DNA of 64,000 nt from Gilvimarinus sp. 2_MG-2023. GTDB lineage: Bacteria; Pseudomonadota; Gammaproteobacteria; Pseudomonadales; Cellvibrionaceae. A program made the position numbers and the translations under genes. Position 1 is the first letter of the stretch. Each line of letters begins with the position of its first letter. The notes under the pieces are model-generated. The model was not told where the DNA came from, ran no database searches, and saw only the letters and a program-made list of their open reading frames with translations. The stretch lies in assembly GCF_030547685.1 (NCBI RefSeq), contig NZ_JAUOQM010000003.1, forward strand, positions 1-64,000. The letters are read 5' to 3'. This document shows positions 11,369-22,928 of the stretch, piece by piece.

Positions 11369-12232
11369 TTAAGAAATCGCCGCTGCACCGCTCACAATTT
11401 CTGACAATTCCTGAGTAATTGCCGCCTGACGAGCTTTGTTGTAGACAAGCTGCAGACCGTCAATAAGGTCACCGGCATTATCGGTGGCGCTTTTCATAGC
11501 GATCATACGAGCGGCTTGCTCACAAGCTCCGTTTTCTACGACAGCCTGGTAAACCTGTGACTCGATATAACGGGTCAGCAGGCCTTCAAGCAACTGTTCA
11601 GCATCCGGCTCATACAAGTAGTCCCAGTGATGCTGCAGCTCTTCGTCTTGTTTTGGCTCAAGTGGTAACAGCTGCGCTACACCAGGGTCTTGTGTCATGG
11701 TGTTCACAAACTCGTTGCTCACCAGGTACAACTTATCGATACCCTCATTAGAGTAGGCATCGAGCATAACCTTGACTGAACCAATCAAATCAGCAACGCT
11801 TGGTGCTTCACCAATGTCGCGAGTGCTTGCCAGCACACTGCCGCCAAAACGATTGAAAAACGCCTGCGATTTCGCACCGATTAAACACAAGTCTACGCCC
11901 ACACCCTGTTCAGAATAGCTTTGCATTTTCTTCAATGCTGCTTTGAACAGGTTAACATTCAGGCCGCCACACAAACCGCGGTCTGTGGAAACGACGATGA
12001 AGCCCACGCGTTTAACATCGCGTTGCTGCATAAAACGGTGTTTGTATTCGGGGTTGGCGTTTGCCAGATGTCCGATCACCGAGCGCATACGGGTAGCGTA
12101 AGGTTTACCTTTTTGCATGCGTTCTTGAGCTTTACGCATTTTACTGGCGGCGACCATTTCCATCGCGCTGGTAATTTTTTGCGTGCTCTTAATGCTCGAA
12201 ATCTGTGTGCGTATTTCTTTTGCGCCTGCCAT
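11369..12232 (-). CDS. atpG: F1Fo ATP synthase gamma subunit
   Basis: Rotor shaft of F1, 287 residues, the same size as in E. coli. The N-terminal helix is [36 protein letters not shown], the family signature, and the C-terminal helix ends with [15 protein letters not shown], matching the coiled coil that sits in the alpha3beta3 cavity. It lies between atpA and atpD with short spacers. Confidence 0.98.
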   Translation of the reverse strand: MAGAKEIRTQISSIKSTQKITSAMEMVAASKMRKAQERMQKGKPYATRMRSVIGHLANANPEYKHRFMQQRDVKRVGFIVVSTDRGLCGGLNVNLFKAALKKMQSYSEQGVGVDLCLIGAKSQAFFNRFGGSVLASTRDIGEAPSVADLIGSVKVMLDAYSNEGIDKLYLVSNEFVNTMTQDPGVAQLLPLEPKQDEELQHHWDYLYEPDAEQLLEGLLTRYIESQVYQAVVENGACEQAARMIAMKSATDNAGDLIDGLQLVYNKARQAAITQELSEIVSGAAAIS

Positions 12233-12285
12233 TAATCCGGCCCTCGAGATTTCTTAACGGTGGTGCGCAAAGCGCACCACTGAAC

Positions 12286-13830
12286 TTACCAAGTTTGGCT
12301 AGATTTAAACTTCTCAACCAAGGCTTTGAATTGCTCTTCCAAATCGCTGTTCCAATCACCGGTATCGTTGATTTGTTTAATCAACTCACCGTGTTCGGCA
12401 TCAGCGTAAGACAGAAGGGCAGCTTCAAAATCCAAAATCTTATTGGTTTCGATGTCTTGCAAATAACCTTCGTTGGCGCAGTAAAGTACCAAGCCCATTT
12501 GCGCAATGCTCATGGGTGAGTATTGCTTTTGCTTCATCAGCTCGGTAACACGCTCACCGTGATCCAACTGGGCTTTAGTCGCGTCATCCAGATCAGAAGC
12601 AAACTGAGCAAAGGCCGCCAATTCGCGGTACTGAGCCAGTGCGGTACGAATACCACCAGAGAGCTTTTTGATAATCTTGCTTTGCGCCGAACCACCCACA
12701 CGAGATACCGAAATACCGGCGTTCATCGCAGGGCGAATGCCCGAGTTGAACATGTCTGCTTCGAGGAAAATCTGACCATCGGTAATCGAGATTACGTTGG
12801 TCGGTACGAATGCAGAAACGTCACCACCCTGGGTTTCAATAATTGGCAGAGCGGTCAAAGAACCGGTTTTGCCTTTTACTTCACCATTGGTTTGTTTCTC
12901 AACGTACTCGGCGTTTACACGAGCGGCACGCTCTAGCAGACGTGAGTGCAAGTAGAAAACATCCCCTGGGTAGGCTTCACGACCCGGTGGGCGACGCAAA
13001 AGCAAAGAGATTTGACGGTAGGCCCAAGCTTGCTTGGTCAAATCATCGTAAATAATCAGGGCATCTTCACCGCGGTCGCGGTAGTACTCACCAATGGTAC
13101 AACCGGCAAATGCAGCCAGGTACTGCATAGACGCTGGGTCTGATGCGGTAGCGGCAACCACTACGGTGTGTTCCATGGCGCCGTGCTCTTCTAGCTTACG
13201 CACTACGCTGGCAATCGAGGAAGCTTTTTGCCCGATCGCTACATAAACACATTTAATACCAGAGTCTTTCTGGTTGATAATGGCGTCAACAGCAATGGCA
13301 GATTTACCAATCTGACGGTCACCAATGATCAGCTCGCGCTGGCCGCGACCGATTGGTACCATTGAGTCAACGGCCTTTAAACCAATCTGTACTGGCTCAT
13401 CAACCGATTGACGCCAAATTACGCCCGGTGCTACTTTTTCAATAGCGTCGGTTTGCTTGGCATCGATTGGGCCTTTTCCATCGATGGCATTACCCAAAGC
13501 GTCAACGACACGACCTTCGAGTTCAGGACCCACCGGCACTTCAAGAATACGGCCAGTACATTTACAGGTTTGACCTTCGGCAATGCCGAAGTAGTCACCC
13601 AGAATAACGGCACCGACAGAGTCCTGCTCGAGGTTAAGTGCCATACCAAACATGCCACCTTCGAACTCGATCATTTCCCCGTACATAACATCCATCAAAC
13701 CGTGGATGCGTACAATACCGTCTGATACAGAGACAACCGTACCTTCGTTACGGGCCTCAGAAGACACATCGAGGTTATCGATGCGCTGTTTGATAATTTC
13801 GCTAATCTCGGATGGATTCAGCTGCTGCAT
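12286..13830 (-). CDS. atpA: F1Fo ATP synthase alpha subunit
   Basis: Non-catalytic nucleotide-binding subunit of F1, 514 residues. The P-loop GDRQIGKS is at 170-177, the N-terminal delta-binding segment is [17 protein letters not shown], and the signature [17 protein letters not shown], containing the arginine finger, is intact. It starts 16 bases after the atpH stop. Confidence 0.99.
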   Translation of the reverse strand: MQQLNPSEISEIIKQRIDNLDVSSEARNEGTVVSVSDGIVRIHGLMDVMYGEMIEFEGGMFGMALNLEQDSVGAVILGDYFGIAEGQTCKCTGRILEVPVGPELEGRVVDALGNAIDGKGPIDAKQTDAIEKVAPGVIWRQSVDEPVQIGLKAVDSMVPIGRGQRELIIGDRQIGKSAIAVDAIINQKDSGIKCVYVAIGQKASSIASVVRKLEEHGAMEHTVVVAATASDPASMQYLAAFAGCTIGEYYRDRGEDALIIYDDLTKQAWAYRQISLLLRRPPGREAYPGDVFYLHSRLLERAARVNAEYVEKQTNGEVKGKTGSLTALPIIETQGGDVSAFVPTNVISITDGQIFLEADMFNSGIRPAMNAGISVSRVGGSAQSKIIKKLSGGIRTALAQYRELAAFAQFASDLDDATKAQLDHGERVTELMKQKQYSPMSIAQMGLVLYCANEGYLQDIETNKILDFEAALLSYADAEHGELIKQINDTGDWNSDLEEQFKALVEKFKSSQTW

Positions 13831-13846
13831 GCTTTTTTCCTCAATC

Positions 13847-14383
13847 CTACGAATTGATTGCTTTGGCGAGTTTTTCTAACCGACCGCGCATGGAGCCGTC
13901 GATCACCAAGTCACCAGCTTTAATGACCACACCACCGAGTAATTGTTGATCGGTGATAGTGGACACTTTTACCTTACGCTCCAGTTTCGCACTGAGCGCG
14001 TCGGCCAGTTTTTGCTGGCTGGCATCGTCCAGTTCAAATGCTGTTGTCAACTCAACGTCAACGGCCTGCTCTTGGGCGGTTTTCAGCGCATCGAAAAGGG
14101 TGAATACTTCGGGCAACAAAGCCAAACGCTTATTGTCCGCCAGTAGCTGAACAAAGTTTTGGACTTTTTCGCTCAGCTGTTCACCGCAGACTTCAATCAG
14201 AGCGGCGGCTTGATCAGCGGGAGTCATACCTGGTGAGGCAACAATTTCTTTTGCCTTACCGTACTCGCTAACCAATGCCAGTGTTTTCAGTTGCGTTGCC
14301 CAACCCGCAAGATCGCTATGGTCGCGGGCGAATGTAAAAGCCGCTTTTGCATAGGGTCTTGCTAGGGTAGTCAATTCAGCCAC
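13847..14383 (-). CDS. atpH: F1Fo ATP synthase delta subunit
   Basis: Part of the peripheral stalk linking F1 to subunit b; 178 residues, all of them typical of the family. The N-terminal helical bundle begins [15 protein letters not shown] and the C-terminal region contains [28 protein letters not shown], the best-conserved OSCP/delta motif. It lies 12 bases downstream of atpF. Confidence 0.98.
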   Translation of the reverse strand: MAELTTLARPYAKAAFTFARDHSDLAGWATQLKTLALVSEYGKAKEIVASPGMTPADQAAALIEVCGEQLSEKVQNFVQLLADNKRLALLPEVFTLFDALKTAQEQAVDVELTTAFELDDASQQKLADALSAKLERKVKVSTITDQQLLGGVVIKAGDLVIDGSMRGRLEKLAKAINS

Positions 14384-14395
14384 AATTCACCTCAC

Positions 14396-14866
14396 TTACA
14401 AACTGGCAGCCAGTTTGTCGATCATGTCTTTGTGAGCCGCTTGATCGACAGAAGACTCGAGCACTTTCTCAGCACCGGCAAACGCCAAGACAGAGACTTG
14501 TGAACGCAGCTGTTCTTTCGCGCGATTCATTTCTTGCTCAACTTCAGCTTGAGCGGCCGCTTTAATACGGTCTGCTTCAGTGCGAGCTTGCTCTTTCGCT
14601 TCATCGACGACTTGCGCTGCACGCTTATTGGCAGACTCCAGAATACCGGCAGCCTCAACCTTAGCTTCACGCAAGGTTTTAGTTGCTTTTTCCTGAGCCA
14701 GTTCCAAATCTTTGCTGGCGCGATCGGCGGCGGCCAGACCGTCAGCAATTTTCTTCTGACGCTCCAGCATAGCCGCAGTAATAAACGGCCATACATACTT
14801 CATGCAAATAAGCACAAAGACAATGAACGTTATGGACTGTCCAATGATGGTTAAATTAATGTTCAC
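14396..14866 (-). CDS. atpF: F1Fo ATP synthase b subunit
   Basis: Peripheral stalk subunit, 156 residues, equal to the E. coli length. One N-terminal membrane helix (about residues 5-27, with the conserved early Asn, [27 protein letters not shown]) is followed by a long charged alpha-helix of about 125 residues rich in Ala, Glu, Lys and Arg, which forms the dimeric right-handed coiled coil. The C-terminus [14 protein letters not shown] binds delta. Confidence 0.98.
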   Translation of the reverse strand: MNINLTIIGQSITFIVFVLICMKYVWPFITAAMLERQKKIADGLAAADRASKDLELAQEKATKTLREAKVEAAGILESANKRAAQVVDEAKEQARTEADRIKAAAQAEVEQEMNRAKEQLRSQVSVLAFAGAEKVLESSVDQAAHKDMIDKLAASL

Positions 14867-14915
14867 GCCGACACCTCGGTTATGGGAAGTTTCTGTGCGT
14901 TAATTCGGTTTTAGC

Positions 14916-16199
<1,284 letters not shown>

Positions 16200-16652
16200 T
16201 TATGGTTTACCGCTCATTCGGTGGTGGCGCAAAACTTTAGCGGTCACCACCAACTGTACTACCTGGGCCAGAATGTAGGCACCGATAAAAACCGGCACAC
16301 TGAAATCCACATCCCGGGTAAACACCGCCGCAAACAATACGGCAGTGAGTGTAAATTTCGCTGCTTCTGCTCCGTAGAGACGATTAACACTCGCGTAGAC
16401 ACTGGAGGCGCCGTTGATACGTCTGGCATACCAAGCAAATACAATTGCCGGCACCAAACATACGGTAAAACCCCACAGTAAAGACATCCCCCAACGCGGC
16501 TGCCAGAGTAGAGCCGGAAAACTGATACACAGGGTAATTACCCACAATCGCATCAAGTGCTTATAAACCGGTAATCTGGCTAGCTCAGCTGTCTGTCGGC
16601 GTGCCCCAAGCATCGATTCTTTATCGTTTGCCACTGCGATGGTGTCCTGCAA
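16200..16652 (-). CDS. atpI: ATP synthase subunit I (AtpI)
   Basis: Small membrane protein encoded first in atp operons; the family helps assemble the c ring and is not essential. About four hydrophobic segments are visible (HLMRLWVITLCISFPALLW; MSLLWGFTVCLVPAIVFAWYA; the segment around FTLTAVLFAAVF; FIGAYILAQVVQLV). The region RRINGASSVYASVNRLYGAEAAKFTLTAVLFA is the conserved part. The start is uncertain: TTG at 16650-16652 gives 150 residues, while the ATG at 16611-16613 gives 137 and is nearer the usual size. Neither has a good ribosome site. Confidence 0.85.
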   Translation of the reverse strand: MQDTIAVANDKESMLGARRQTAELARLPVYKHLMRLWVITLCISFPALLWQPRWGMSLLWGFTVCLVPAIVFAWYARRINGASSVYASVNRLYGAEAAKFTLTAVLFAAVFTRDVDFSVPVFIGAYILAQVVQLVVTAKVLRHHRMSGKP

Positions 16653-16719
16653 TTTGGCAAATCTGTCGATTTACGCCGTATATTTACGTCTGCTTACAGA
16701 TCAGCTGCAAAGCCGCAGC

Positions 16720-16749
16720 ATTATAGGGGGTTTCCAGAGTGCCTTTCAA
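16720..16749 (-). promoter_or_regulatory. Sigma70 promoter of the atp operon
   Basis: On the minus strand TTGAAA (16744-16749) and a perfect TATAAT (16720-16725) are separated by 18 bases. The predicted transcript starts near 16713, about 60 bases before the possible atpI starts. This is the best consensus promoter I found in the window, fitting a heavily expressed operon. The rest of the 285-base gap between parB and atpI shows nothing else clear. Confidence 0.75.
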
Positions 16750-16937
16750 CAGTGCAATCGTTAAATTCGCTCAGTTAGGGTCAATTGTGAACCTAATAGT
16801 GGGTAAAGACTGCAAAACAAGCCTTAACACTCCTTAACTGGCATGACCAATACCTGTGGATATTATTTTTTTGACCCAAAATAGGGCGGCGGTTATACCA
16901 AACCAAACACCTAGAGCACTTTTTACTTGGTTAATTT

Positions 16938-17849
16938 TTATTTTATATGGGACAAAATACCATCCAGCTCGTCAAGATTATTGTAGCTGATGACTAATTT
17001 ACCCTTCCCTTTGGCTGAGTGCTGAATAGCGACACCGGCCCCCAGAGTTTCCGACAACTCATTTTGCAGCCGCTTAATATCCGCCGACTCTTGTGGTTTT
17101 GCGCCAATGGTTCCTTTGTTTTGTTCTTCTTGGATTTTTCGCACTAAAGCTTCAGCCTGACGCACAGTCATACCTTTGCCCACAATTTGCCTAGCCACTT
17201 GACGCTGCTGATCGGCCGTTAGGGACAACAGGGCGCGCGCATGGCCCATTTCTAAGTCACCGTGTTCGAGTAATTTTTTCACTTCTTCATCGAGGGCAAT
17301 CAGGCGCAACAGGTTAGTCACCGTGGTGCGCGACTTACCCACCGCCTGAGCCACTTCCAGATGGGTGAGTTCGAATTCGTCTTGTAGGCGCTTGAGGGCG
17401 ACCGCTTCTTCGATGGGGTTGAGGTCTTCACGCTGAATATTTTCAATCAGCGCCATAGCAATGGCAGCTTCATCCGGCACATCGCGCACCACCGCCGGTA
17501 TTTTGTCGAGCCCCGCCTGTTGGGTTGCACGCCAGCGTCGCTCACCGGCTATAATTTCGTACTTGTCCTCACTGATGGGGCGCACAATGATCGGCTGCAT
17601 AACACCCTGTGCCTTGATCGAGTCGGCCAACTCTTCTAAAGCTTCTGGGTGCATATCTCGCCGCGGCTGGTATTTACCACGCTGAATCAAATCCACTGGC
17701 AGTTGCATTAATTTGCCATCTGCCGGAGTGGGGGCTGGGGTTTGTTCTGCCGTTGAATCCCCTACAGGTACATCGGCCGGAGGAATATTAACCCCAGCAC
17801 CCAATAGTGCGTCTAAGCCTTTGCCCAAACCTTTACGTTTTCCAGCCAT
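16938..17849 (-). CDS. parB: Chromosome-partitioning protein ParB
   Basis: CTP-dependent DNA-binding protein that loads at parS and helps segregate the origin. The 303 residues start MAGKRKGLGKGLDALLG, the ParA-interacting N-terminus. The nucleotide-binding ParB/sulfiredoxin-like domain contains IIAGERRWRATQQAG, followed by the helix-turn-helix segment LTHLEVAQAVGKSRTTVTNLLRLI and a C-terminal dimerisation domain. It is 27 bases downstream of parA. Two parS sites lie in recF in this window. Confidence 0.97.
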   Translation of the reverse strand: MAGKRKGLGKGLDALLGAGVNIPPADVPVGDSTAEQTPAPTPADGKLMQLPVDLIQRGKYQPRRDMHPEALEELADSIKAQGVMQPIIVRPISEDKYEIIAGERRWRATQQAGLDKIPAVVRDVPDEAAIAMALIENIQREDLNPIEEAVALKRLQDEFELTHLEVAQAVGKSRTTVTNLLRLIALDEEVKKLLEHGDLEMGHARALLSLTADQQRQVARQIVGKGMTVRQAEALVRKIQEEQNKGTIGAKPQESADIKRLQNELSETLGAGVAIQHSAKGKGKLVISYNNLDELDGILSHIK

Positions 17850-17876
17850 GGTTCTACCTGTGTTCGACTAAATGCG

Positions 17877-18683
17877 CTATTGCGCCAATTCGGGGTTCAA
17901 GGGGACGCTACCAGCGCCTAGTTCGTTGCGGCGAATCAACTCGCCGGCCAGCGCCAAGTAGGCGATAGCCCCTTTGGACTGACGATCGTACACCAATACC
18001 GGCTGGCCATAACTGGGAGCCTCAGCAAGGCGTACATTACGTGGAATGCATGTGCGATAAACCCTGTCGCCAAAGTGTTCGTGTAATTGCGCCGACACAT
18101 CATTGGTCAAACTGTTACGCGGGTCGTACATTGTGCGCAAAATACCCTCAATGCGCAGCTTTGGATTGAGCAGGTCATGTATTTGATTGATAGTACCAAT
18201 CAGAGCAGACAACCCTTCCAGCGCGTAGTATTCACATTGCATGGTGATGATCACACCATCACAGGCTGCCAACGCGTTGAGTGTCAGCATATTGAGTGAC
18301 GGCGGGCAATCAATCAAAATATAATCGTAATTACTCTTCACTTGCTCAAGTGCCCGACTAAGGCGGCGCTCTTTGTTCGGCAGTGACAGCATTTCAACTT
18401 CGGCGGCGGTTAAATCACCATTTGCAGGAAGGACGTGATACTTTCCCTCTTCGGATACCACCAGACAATCGGCCATTTGCGCCCGGTCGGTCAGCACATC
18501 GTAAACAGTTTCTTCCAACTCGGATTTATCCACGCCACTGCCCATAGTCGCATTGCCTTGTGGGTCGAGATCCACCAGCAATACTCGCTTTTTGGTAGCA
18601 ACCAAAGAGGCGGCCAAGTTCACACAAGTGGTGGTTTTTCCCACTCCACCTTTTTGATTGGCTATGGCGTAAATTTTAGTCAA
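17877..18683 (-). CDS. parA: Chromosome-partitioning ATPase ParA (Soj type)
   Basis: Walker-type ATPase that works with ParB to move and space replication origins. With the TTG at 18681-18683 as start, the protein is 268 residues and begins MTKIYAIANQKGGVGKTT, with the deviant Walker A KGGVGKTT at 11-18. An AGAAGGA ribosome site lies at the right distance from this TTG. A longer in-frame start would add 28 residues that do not look like the family. DLDPQGNATMGSG and YILIDCPPSLNMLTLNAL are further ParA signatures. Confidence 0.95.
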   Translation of the reverse strand: MTKIYAIANQKGGVGKTTTCVNLAASLVATKKRVLLVDLDPQGNATMGSGVDKSELEETVYDVLTDRAQMADCLVVSEEGKYHVLPANGDLTAAEVEMLSLPNKERRLSRALEQVKSNYDYILIDCPPSLNMLTLNALAACDGVIITMQCEYYALEGLSALIGTINQIHDLLNPKLRIEGILRTMYDPRNSLTNDVSAQLHEHFGDRVYRTCIPRNVRLAEAPSYGQPVLVYDRQSKGAIAYLALAGELIRRNELGAGSVPLNPELAQ

Positions 18684-18831
18684 GTTGTTATCCTTCTTCT
18701 GGTGACAAGACCTGCGGTCTACCACTCTGGAGTCGGTGCTATTGGGGGTTGGCGACACCCGCCCCACTAAACGAGCCGTCTATTGTGTGGCAGATATGGA
18801 CATCGGGCAAGCGCCACAGACAATTGCGAGC

Positions 18832-19476
18832 TTATTCAGGCTTTACCGGACGTTTGTTGATCACCAATAAATGTCTCTGCCCAGCCTCACCGGGTACGGA
18901 TAGGGGAATATTCTGCTTCAATTCAAAATCCGGCTGGATATCCAGCAGTTCCTGCTCAGGGTAGATCCCCTTCATTGCGTAAAAGCAACCGTCATCGGCC
19001 AGCAAATGTTGGCACCAGTGGGTCATATCAGACAAACTGGCAAAAGCCCGGCTTACCACACCTTGGTATTTTTCACGGCTCTGGTGTGATTCAACCCGGC
19101 AGTTTTCCACCTCAACCCAATCCAAACCCAGCAGTGTTTTTACATGAAACAAAAAGCGTGTTTTTTTGCCATTACTATCGAGCAAAGTTAATGGTTGGTT
19201 GGGCCGACATATCGCCATCACCATACCGGGCAAACCACCACCGGTGCCTACATCAATAAACCTTCCATCCGGCAAGTGGGGTAGTATCGCCAGCGAGTCC
19301 AACAAATGGCGACTCACCATCTGATCAATATTGCGAACCGCCGACAAGTTATACGCTTTATTCCAACGCGAAAATTCTTGCAAGTATTGCAGTAATACTT
19401 CGATTGTATCCGGAGCTAAAGTCAATGAAAGGGATTGCACCCCTTGTTCAAGTTGTGCGCGCAAAGACAATGCCAT
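18832..19476 (-). CDS. rsmG: 16S rRNA (guanine527-N7)-methyltransferase RsmG
   Basis: Methylates G527 of 16S rRNA; loss gives low-level streptomycin resistance in other bacteria. The 214-residue protein has the SAM-binding loop DVGTGGGLPG at 75-84 and the conserved N-terminal stretch EFSRWNKAYNLSAVRN. Its start overlaps the mnmG stop as TAATG. A gap of 148 bases separates it from parA. Confidence 0.96.
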   Translation of the reverse strand: MALSLRAQLEQGVQSLSLTLAPDTIEVLLQYLQEFSRWNKAYNLSAVRNIDQMVSRHLLDSLAILPHLPDGRFIDVGTGGGLPGMVMAICRPNQPLTLLDSNGKKTRFLFHVKTLLGLDWVEVENCRVESHQSREKYQGVVSRAFASLSDMTHWCQHLLADDGCFYAMKGIYPEQELLDIQPDFELKQNIPLSVPGEAGQRHLLVINKRPVKPE

Positions 19477-21371
19477 TACACGGCCTCTGCTTTGGCGCGC
19501 CCCAACAAGCCGCGTTTTTTCATATACACCAAGAGTAATGAAACCGCCGCCGGTGTCACACCGGGTATGCGTTGTGCACGCGCTAATGTTTCAGGCTTGG
19601 CTTCGGATAATTTTTGTTTTACTTCATTCGACAAACCATCGACCGCATTAAAATCAAACGCGTCTGGAAAGCGTGTATTTTCATAAGCTCGCAATCGATC
19701 AATATCTTCTTGTTGACGCGAAATATAACCCGAATATTTTGCGTCGATTTCAATTTGTTCGGCTACCGCTTCACTGACATTGACCTCGCCTTTTAGGTTG
19801 GCAATATCGGTGTAATTTAATTCTGGCCGTTTTAATAAATCAAATAAACTGTATTCACGGGTCAGTGGACTTTTCACTTTTCCAGCTAATTCATCCGCTT
19901 GTGGTGTGCCGGCTTGAACCCAGGTATCTTTTAATCGGGCGCGCTCTACTTCAACCGCTTCGCGTTTTTCGCAGTAATCTTGCCACTGCGACTCGCCCAC
20001 TAACCCCATTTGATAACCTTGTTCGGTTAATCGTTCATCGGCGTTATCTTCGCGCAACAACAACCGGTACTCGGCACGGCTGGTAAACATACGATAGGGT
20101 TCACTGGTACCTAATGTGATTAAATCGTCCACCAACACACCAAGATACGCTTGATCACGGCGCGGACTCCAGGCATCCAATTCGCGAGCGCGTCGCGCCG
20201 CATTTAAGCCAGCCAACAAACCTTGCGCGCCGGCCTCTTCGTAACCGGTTGTGCCGTTAATTTGGCCCGCAAAATACAAGCCTCCAATCACTTTTGTTTC
20301 CAGTGAGTATTTTAAATCTTGCGGGTTAAAGTAATCGTACTCGATGGCATAACCTGGACGCATTATATGTGCGTTTTCAAAACCTTTGATAGAACGCACT
20401 AAATTCATTTGTACATCGAACGGCAAACTGGTGGATATACCGTTGGGGTACAATTCGTGAGTCGTTAGACCTTCCGGCTCAATAAAAACCTGATGGCTCG
20501 GCTTGTCGGCAAAGCGATGGATTTTATCTTCAATGGATGGGCAGTACCTCGGCCCCACACCTTCAATGACACCCGAATACATCGGTGATCGGTCTAAACC
20601 ACCTCGAATAATCTCATGGGTTTTTTCATTGGTGTGGGTAATCCAACAACAAACCTGCCTTGGCTGCATTGCGCGATTACCGCGTACTGACATCACCGGG
20701 CGAGGCTCATCCCCCCACTGTTCCTGTAATTCAGAAAAGTCGACCGATTTGGCATCGATTCGCGGCGGGGTACCGGTTTTTAACCGGTCAACTCGTAGCG
20801 GGTATTCACGCAAACGCTGAGACAATGCCTGTGCAGGTGGATCACCGGCGCGACCGCCTGAGTGGTTTTGCATACCAATATGGATAACCCCACCTAGAAA
20901 AGTTCCCGCGGTCAGCACCACTTGGTTAGCGAGAAACCGCAAGCCCATCTGAGTGATAACCCCACGCACTTCATCGGACTCAACAATCAAATCATCGACC
21001 GCTTGTTGGAATATCCAGAGGTTGGGTTGGTTTTCTAAGGTTTCCCGAATAGCTGCTTTGTACAGTACACGATCGGCTTGAGCGCGAGTAGCGCGAACCG
21101 CAGGGCCTTTGCGAGCATTTAAAACCCGGAATTGAATCCCCCCAGCATCGGTTGCCAACCCCATGGCACCACCGAGTGCATCAATCTCTTTTACCAGGTG
21201 GCTTTTGCCAATTCCCCCGATAGCTGGATTACACGACATTTGGCCCAGCGTCTCGATGTTATGGGACAGCAATAGGGTTTTTGCCCCCATGCGAGCAGCA
21301 GCCAGGCACGCCTCTGTGCCGGCGTGACCACCGCCAATCACAATAACGTCAAAACGATCCGGGTAATTCAT
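19476..21371 (-). CDS. mnmG: tRNA uridine-34 carboxymethylaminomethyl-modifying enzyme MnmG (GidA)
   Basis: FAD-dependent partner of MnmE in making cmnm5U at the wobble position of several tRNAs. The 631 residues begin with the FAD-binding GGGHAGTE at 13-20 and contain [12 protein letters not shown], the [14 protein letters not shown] signature and the C-terminal helical domain that binds MnmE and tRNA. Length and all landmarks are normal. The gene reads away from the AT-rich, DnaA-box-containing region upstream. Confidence 0.98.
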   Translation of the reverse strand: MNYPDRFDVIVIGGGHAGTEACLAAARMGAKTLLLSHNIETLGQMSCNPAIGGIGKSHLVKEIDALGGAMGLATDAGGIQFRVLNARKGPAVRATRAQADRVLYKAAIRETLENQPNLWIFQQAVDDLIVESDEVRGVITQMGLRFLANQVVLTAGTFLGGVIHIGMQNHSGGRAGDPPAQALSQRLREYPLRVDRLKTGTPPRIDAKSVDFSELQEQWGDEPRPVMSVRGNRAMQPRQVCCWITHTNEKTHEIIRGGLDRSPMYSGVIEGVGPRYCPSIEDKIHRFADKPSHQVFIEPEGLTTHELYPNGISTSLPFDVQMNLVRSIKGFENAHIMRPGYAIEYDYFNPQDLKYSLETKVIGGLYFAGQINGTTGYEEAGAQGLLAGLNAARRARELDAWSPRRDQAYLGVLVDDLITLGTSEPYRMFTSRAEYRLLLREDNADERLTEQGYQMGLVGESQWQDYCEKREAVEVERARLKDTWVQAGTPQADELAGKVKSPLTREYSLFDLLKRPELNYTDIANLKGEVNVSEAVAEQIEIDAKYSGYISRQQEDIDRLRAYENTRFPDAFDFNAVDGLSNEVKQKLSEAKPETLARAQRIPGVTPAAVSLLLVYMKKRGLLGRAKAEAV

Positions 21372-21439
21372 TCAGGCCTCAAGGCTACCAAGGAAAAAAG
21401 GGCGAGCATTATATAGTGAAGTTGGACTGTATAAAACAT

Positions 21440-21893
21440 GTTCAATACTTAATCTTTAAAATCTAGTTATACAGATAATTATTTAATAATAAATATATAT
21501 ATAAATATGTATTAAAGATTAATACTGTTGTTACTAATGGTAAGGCGGTTTTCTGTTTATAACCGTAATTTATCCTTTTAAAACAATGATTTATTGTGAT
21601 TACAACTGGGTCTTAAAACTGCCTGTAAACTGGCAGAGAGCTCTTGATAAGCTATGGATGGAATAGCCAGTTATCCCCAGAATTTTTAAAACTCGAGTTA
21701 TCCCCATTTTCATCATCAAGTTAATCAGTCTTAATACACAGGGTTATGGCCAATTCTGATTACTTAACAGGCAAAAAACACTTGAAAACAGTAACTTATG
21801 GGATAAACCTGTGAACAATTGTGGATAACCTTCGTAAGTTAGTGCTTTTAGGTGCTTGGCGCTGTGGGTAACCTTGTCCACTTCTGTGAATAA
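21440..21893. other. Candidate replication-origin element upstream of mnmG (DnaA boxes plus AT-rich stretch)
   Basis: The 622-base gap between mnmG and the kinase gene holds a strongly AT-rich stretch (about 21440-21530) followed by DnaA-box-like nonamers. Two match TTATNCACA exactly on the minus strand (21820-21828 and 21885-21893). Three carry one change: TTATCCCCA at 21671-21679 and 21698-21706, and TTACCCACA (minus) at 21863-21871. In E. coli oriC lies next to gidA/mnmG, while in Pseudomonas the described origin lies by dnaA. Whether this element fires, or instead binds DnaA for regulation, cannot be told from sequence. Confidence 0.6.
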
Positions 21894-21933
21894 AACGCGT
21901 TTTTGAACTTTTGGGCGTGTTTATCCCTTTCAA

Positions 21934-21950
21934 TTGAGAGTTGTTCTCAA
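21934..21950. repeat. Short perfect inverted repeat before the kinase gene
   Basis: TTGAGA and TCTCAA arms of 6 bases flank a 5-base centre, 43 bases before the kinase start. A TATAAT-like hexamer follows at 21954-21959. The arms could form an operator around a promoter, but no -35 hexamer sits at good spacing (TTGAGA is only 14 bases away), so this is tentative. Confidence 0.35.
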
Positions 21951-21993
21951 GTGTATAATTTTTCAAATTTATTAATGTGTTATAGGTGGGTGT

Positions 21994-22857
21994 GTGAATC
22001 TTGCACTATGGGGTCAAATTAACGTCAGGTTTTTTGCCGGTCAGCTGCAATTAGATACGGTAGAGATGATCGCTGGTGGCGATATTTGCCAAAGTTACAG
22101 AGTCTCCGATGCCTTGTTGCGGATGTATTTTATTAAGATACACGTCAATCAGAAGCTTCTCGGGGCTGAACATCATAATTTACAGACTCTCCAGGCAGCA
22201 TCGATCAGAACTCCTAAAGTATTGGGTTGCTTGTCATTTGAGACATTCGCGGTCTTGATTATGGAGTATTTATCCTTATCCGACAGTGGCGATGAGTACC
22301 TATTGGGGCAATCGCTGGCCCAGCTTCACACCTTACTAGCACCGGATACAATGTATGGTTTTGATGAGGATAACTTCATCGGACATAACCCTCAGTACAA
22401 CAGTCAAAGTCCTAATTGGGAGCAATTTTGGTGGAGCCAGCGACTTGAGCCGCAGTTATTAATGGCTCAAGGCTCGGGGTTTTCGCCTGTCTCTATTGCA
22501 AGGATTCGCGAGTGTACACACGCACTTTTGGCTGATCACCAGCCGGCACCTTCTTTATTGCACGGGGATTTGTGGTCGGGTAACAAAGCATTTTTAGCCA
22601 ATGGTGAGCCGGTATTGTTTGATCCTGCTACCTATTATGGTGATCGAGAGACGGATCTAGCGTTTACCCATGTGTTTGGCGGGTTTAATGCTGGGTTTTA
22701 CCGAGGTTATCACCACCATTGGCCATTACCAGCCGGGGCCAATCAACGCCAATCGCTGTATAACCTTTACCATCTACTTAACCACTATAATTTATTCGGT
22801 AGTGGTTACGTCTCTTCTGTTTATGCGGAATTGGAACGCTTGGGTTTACAAGCCTGA
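21994..22857 (+). CDS. Fructosamine kinase family protein
   Basis: A 287-residue kinase of the aminoglycoside phosphotransferase/choline kinase fold. Signature motifs of the fructosamine kinase family are present: LLHGDLWSGN (catalytic loop, Asp and Asn) and DPATYYGDRETDLAFT (Mg-binding Asp). The N-terminal half has GGDICQSYRV and a Lys in FIKIH. Such enzymes phosphorylate ketosamine adducts on glycated proteins or free amines, which then break down, so a deglycation role is inferred. Translation starts at GTG (21994) behind AGGTGGG. It is followed by lepB in the same direction after 71 bases and lies in a small accessory block between mnmG and mnmE. Confidence 0.9.
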   Translation: MNLALWGQINVRFFAGQLQLDTVEMIAGGDICQSYRVSDALLRMYFIKIHVNQKLLGAEHHNLQTLQAASIRTPKVLGCLSFETFAVLIMEYLSLSDSGDEYLLGQSLAQLHTLLAPDTMYGFDEDNFIGHNPQYNSQSPNWEQFWWSQRLEPQLLMAQGSGFSPVSIARIRECTHALLADHQPAPSLLHGDLWSGNKAFLANGEPVLFDPATYYGDRETDLAFTHVFGGFNAGFYRGYHHHWPLPAGANQRQSLYNLYHLLNHYNLFGSGYVSSVYAELERLGLQA

Positions 22858-22928
22858 CCACCGTGTGAAACTTAACAGCCGGGATAAGACTCTAACGTTT
22901 TTTATCGACTTGGTTAAGAAGATTGTTT

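Noticed and set aside
18684-18767. N-terminal extension of ParA
   Set aside because: The added 28 residues are not ParA-like; the TTG at 18683 has a good ribosome site and the correct family N-terminus.
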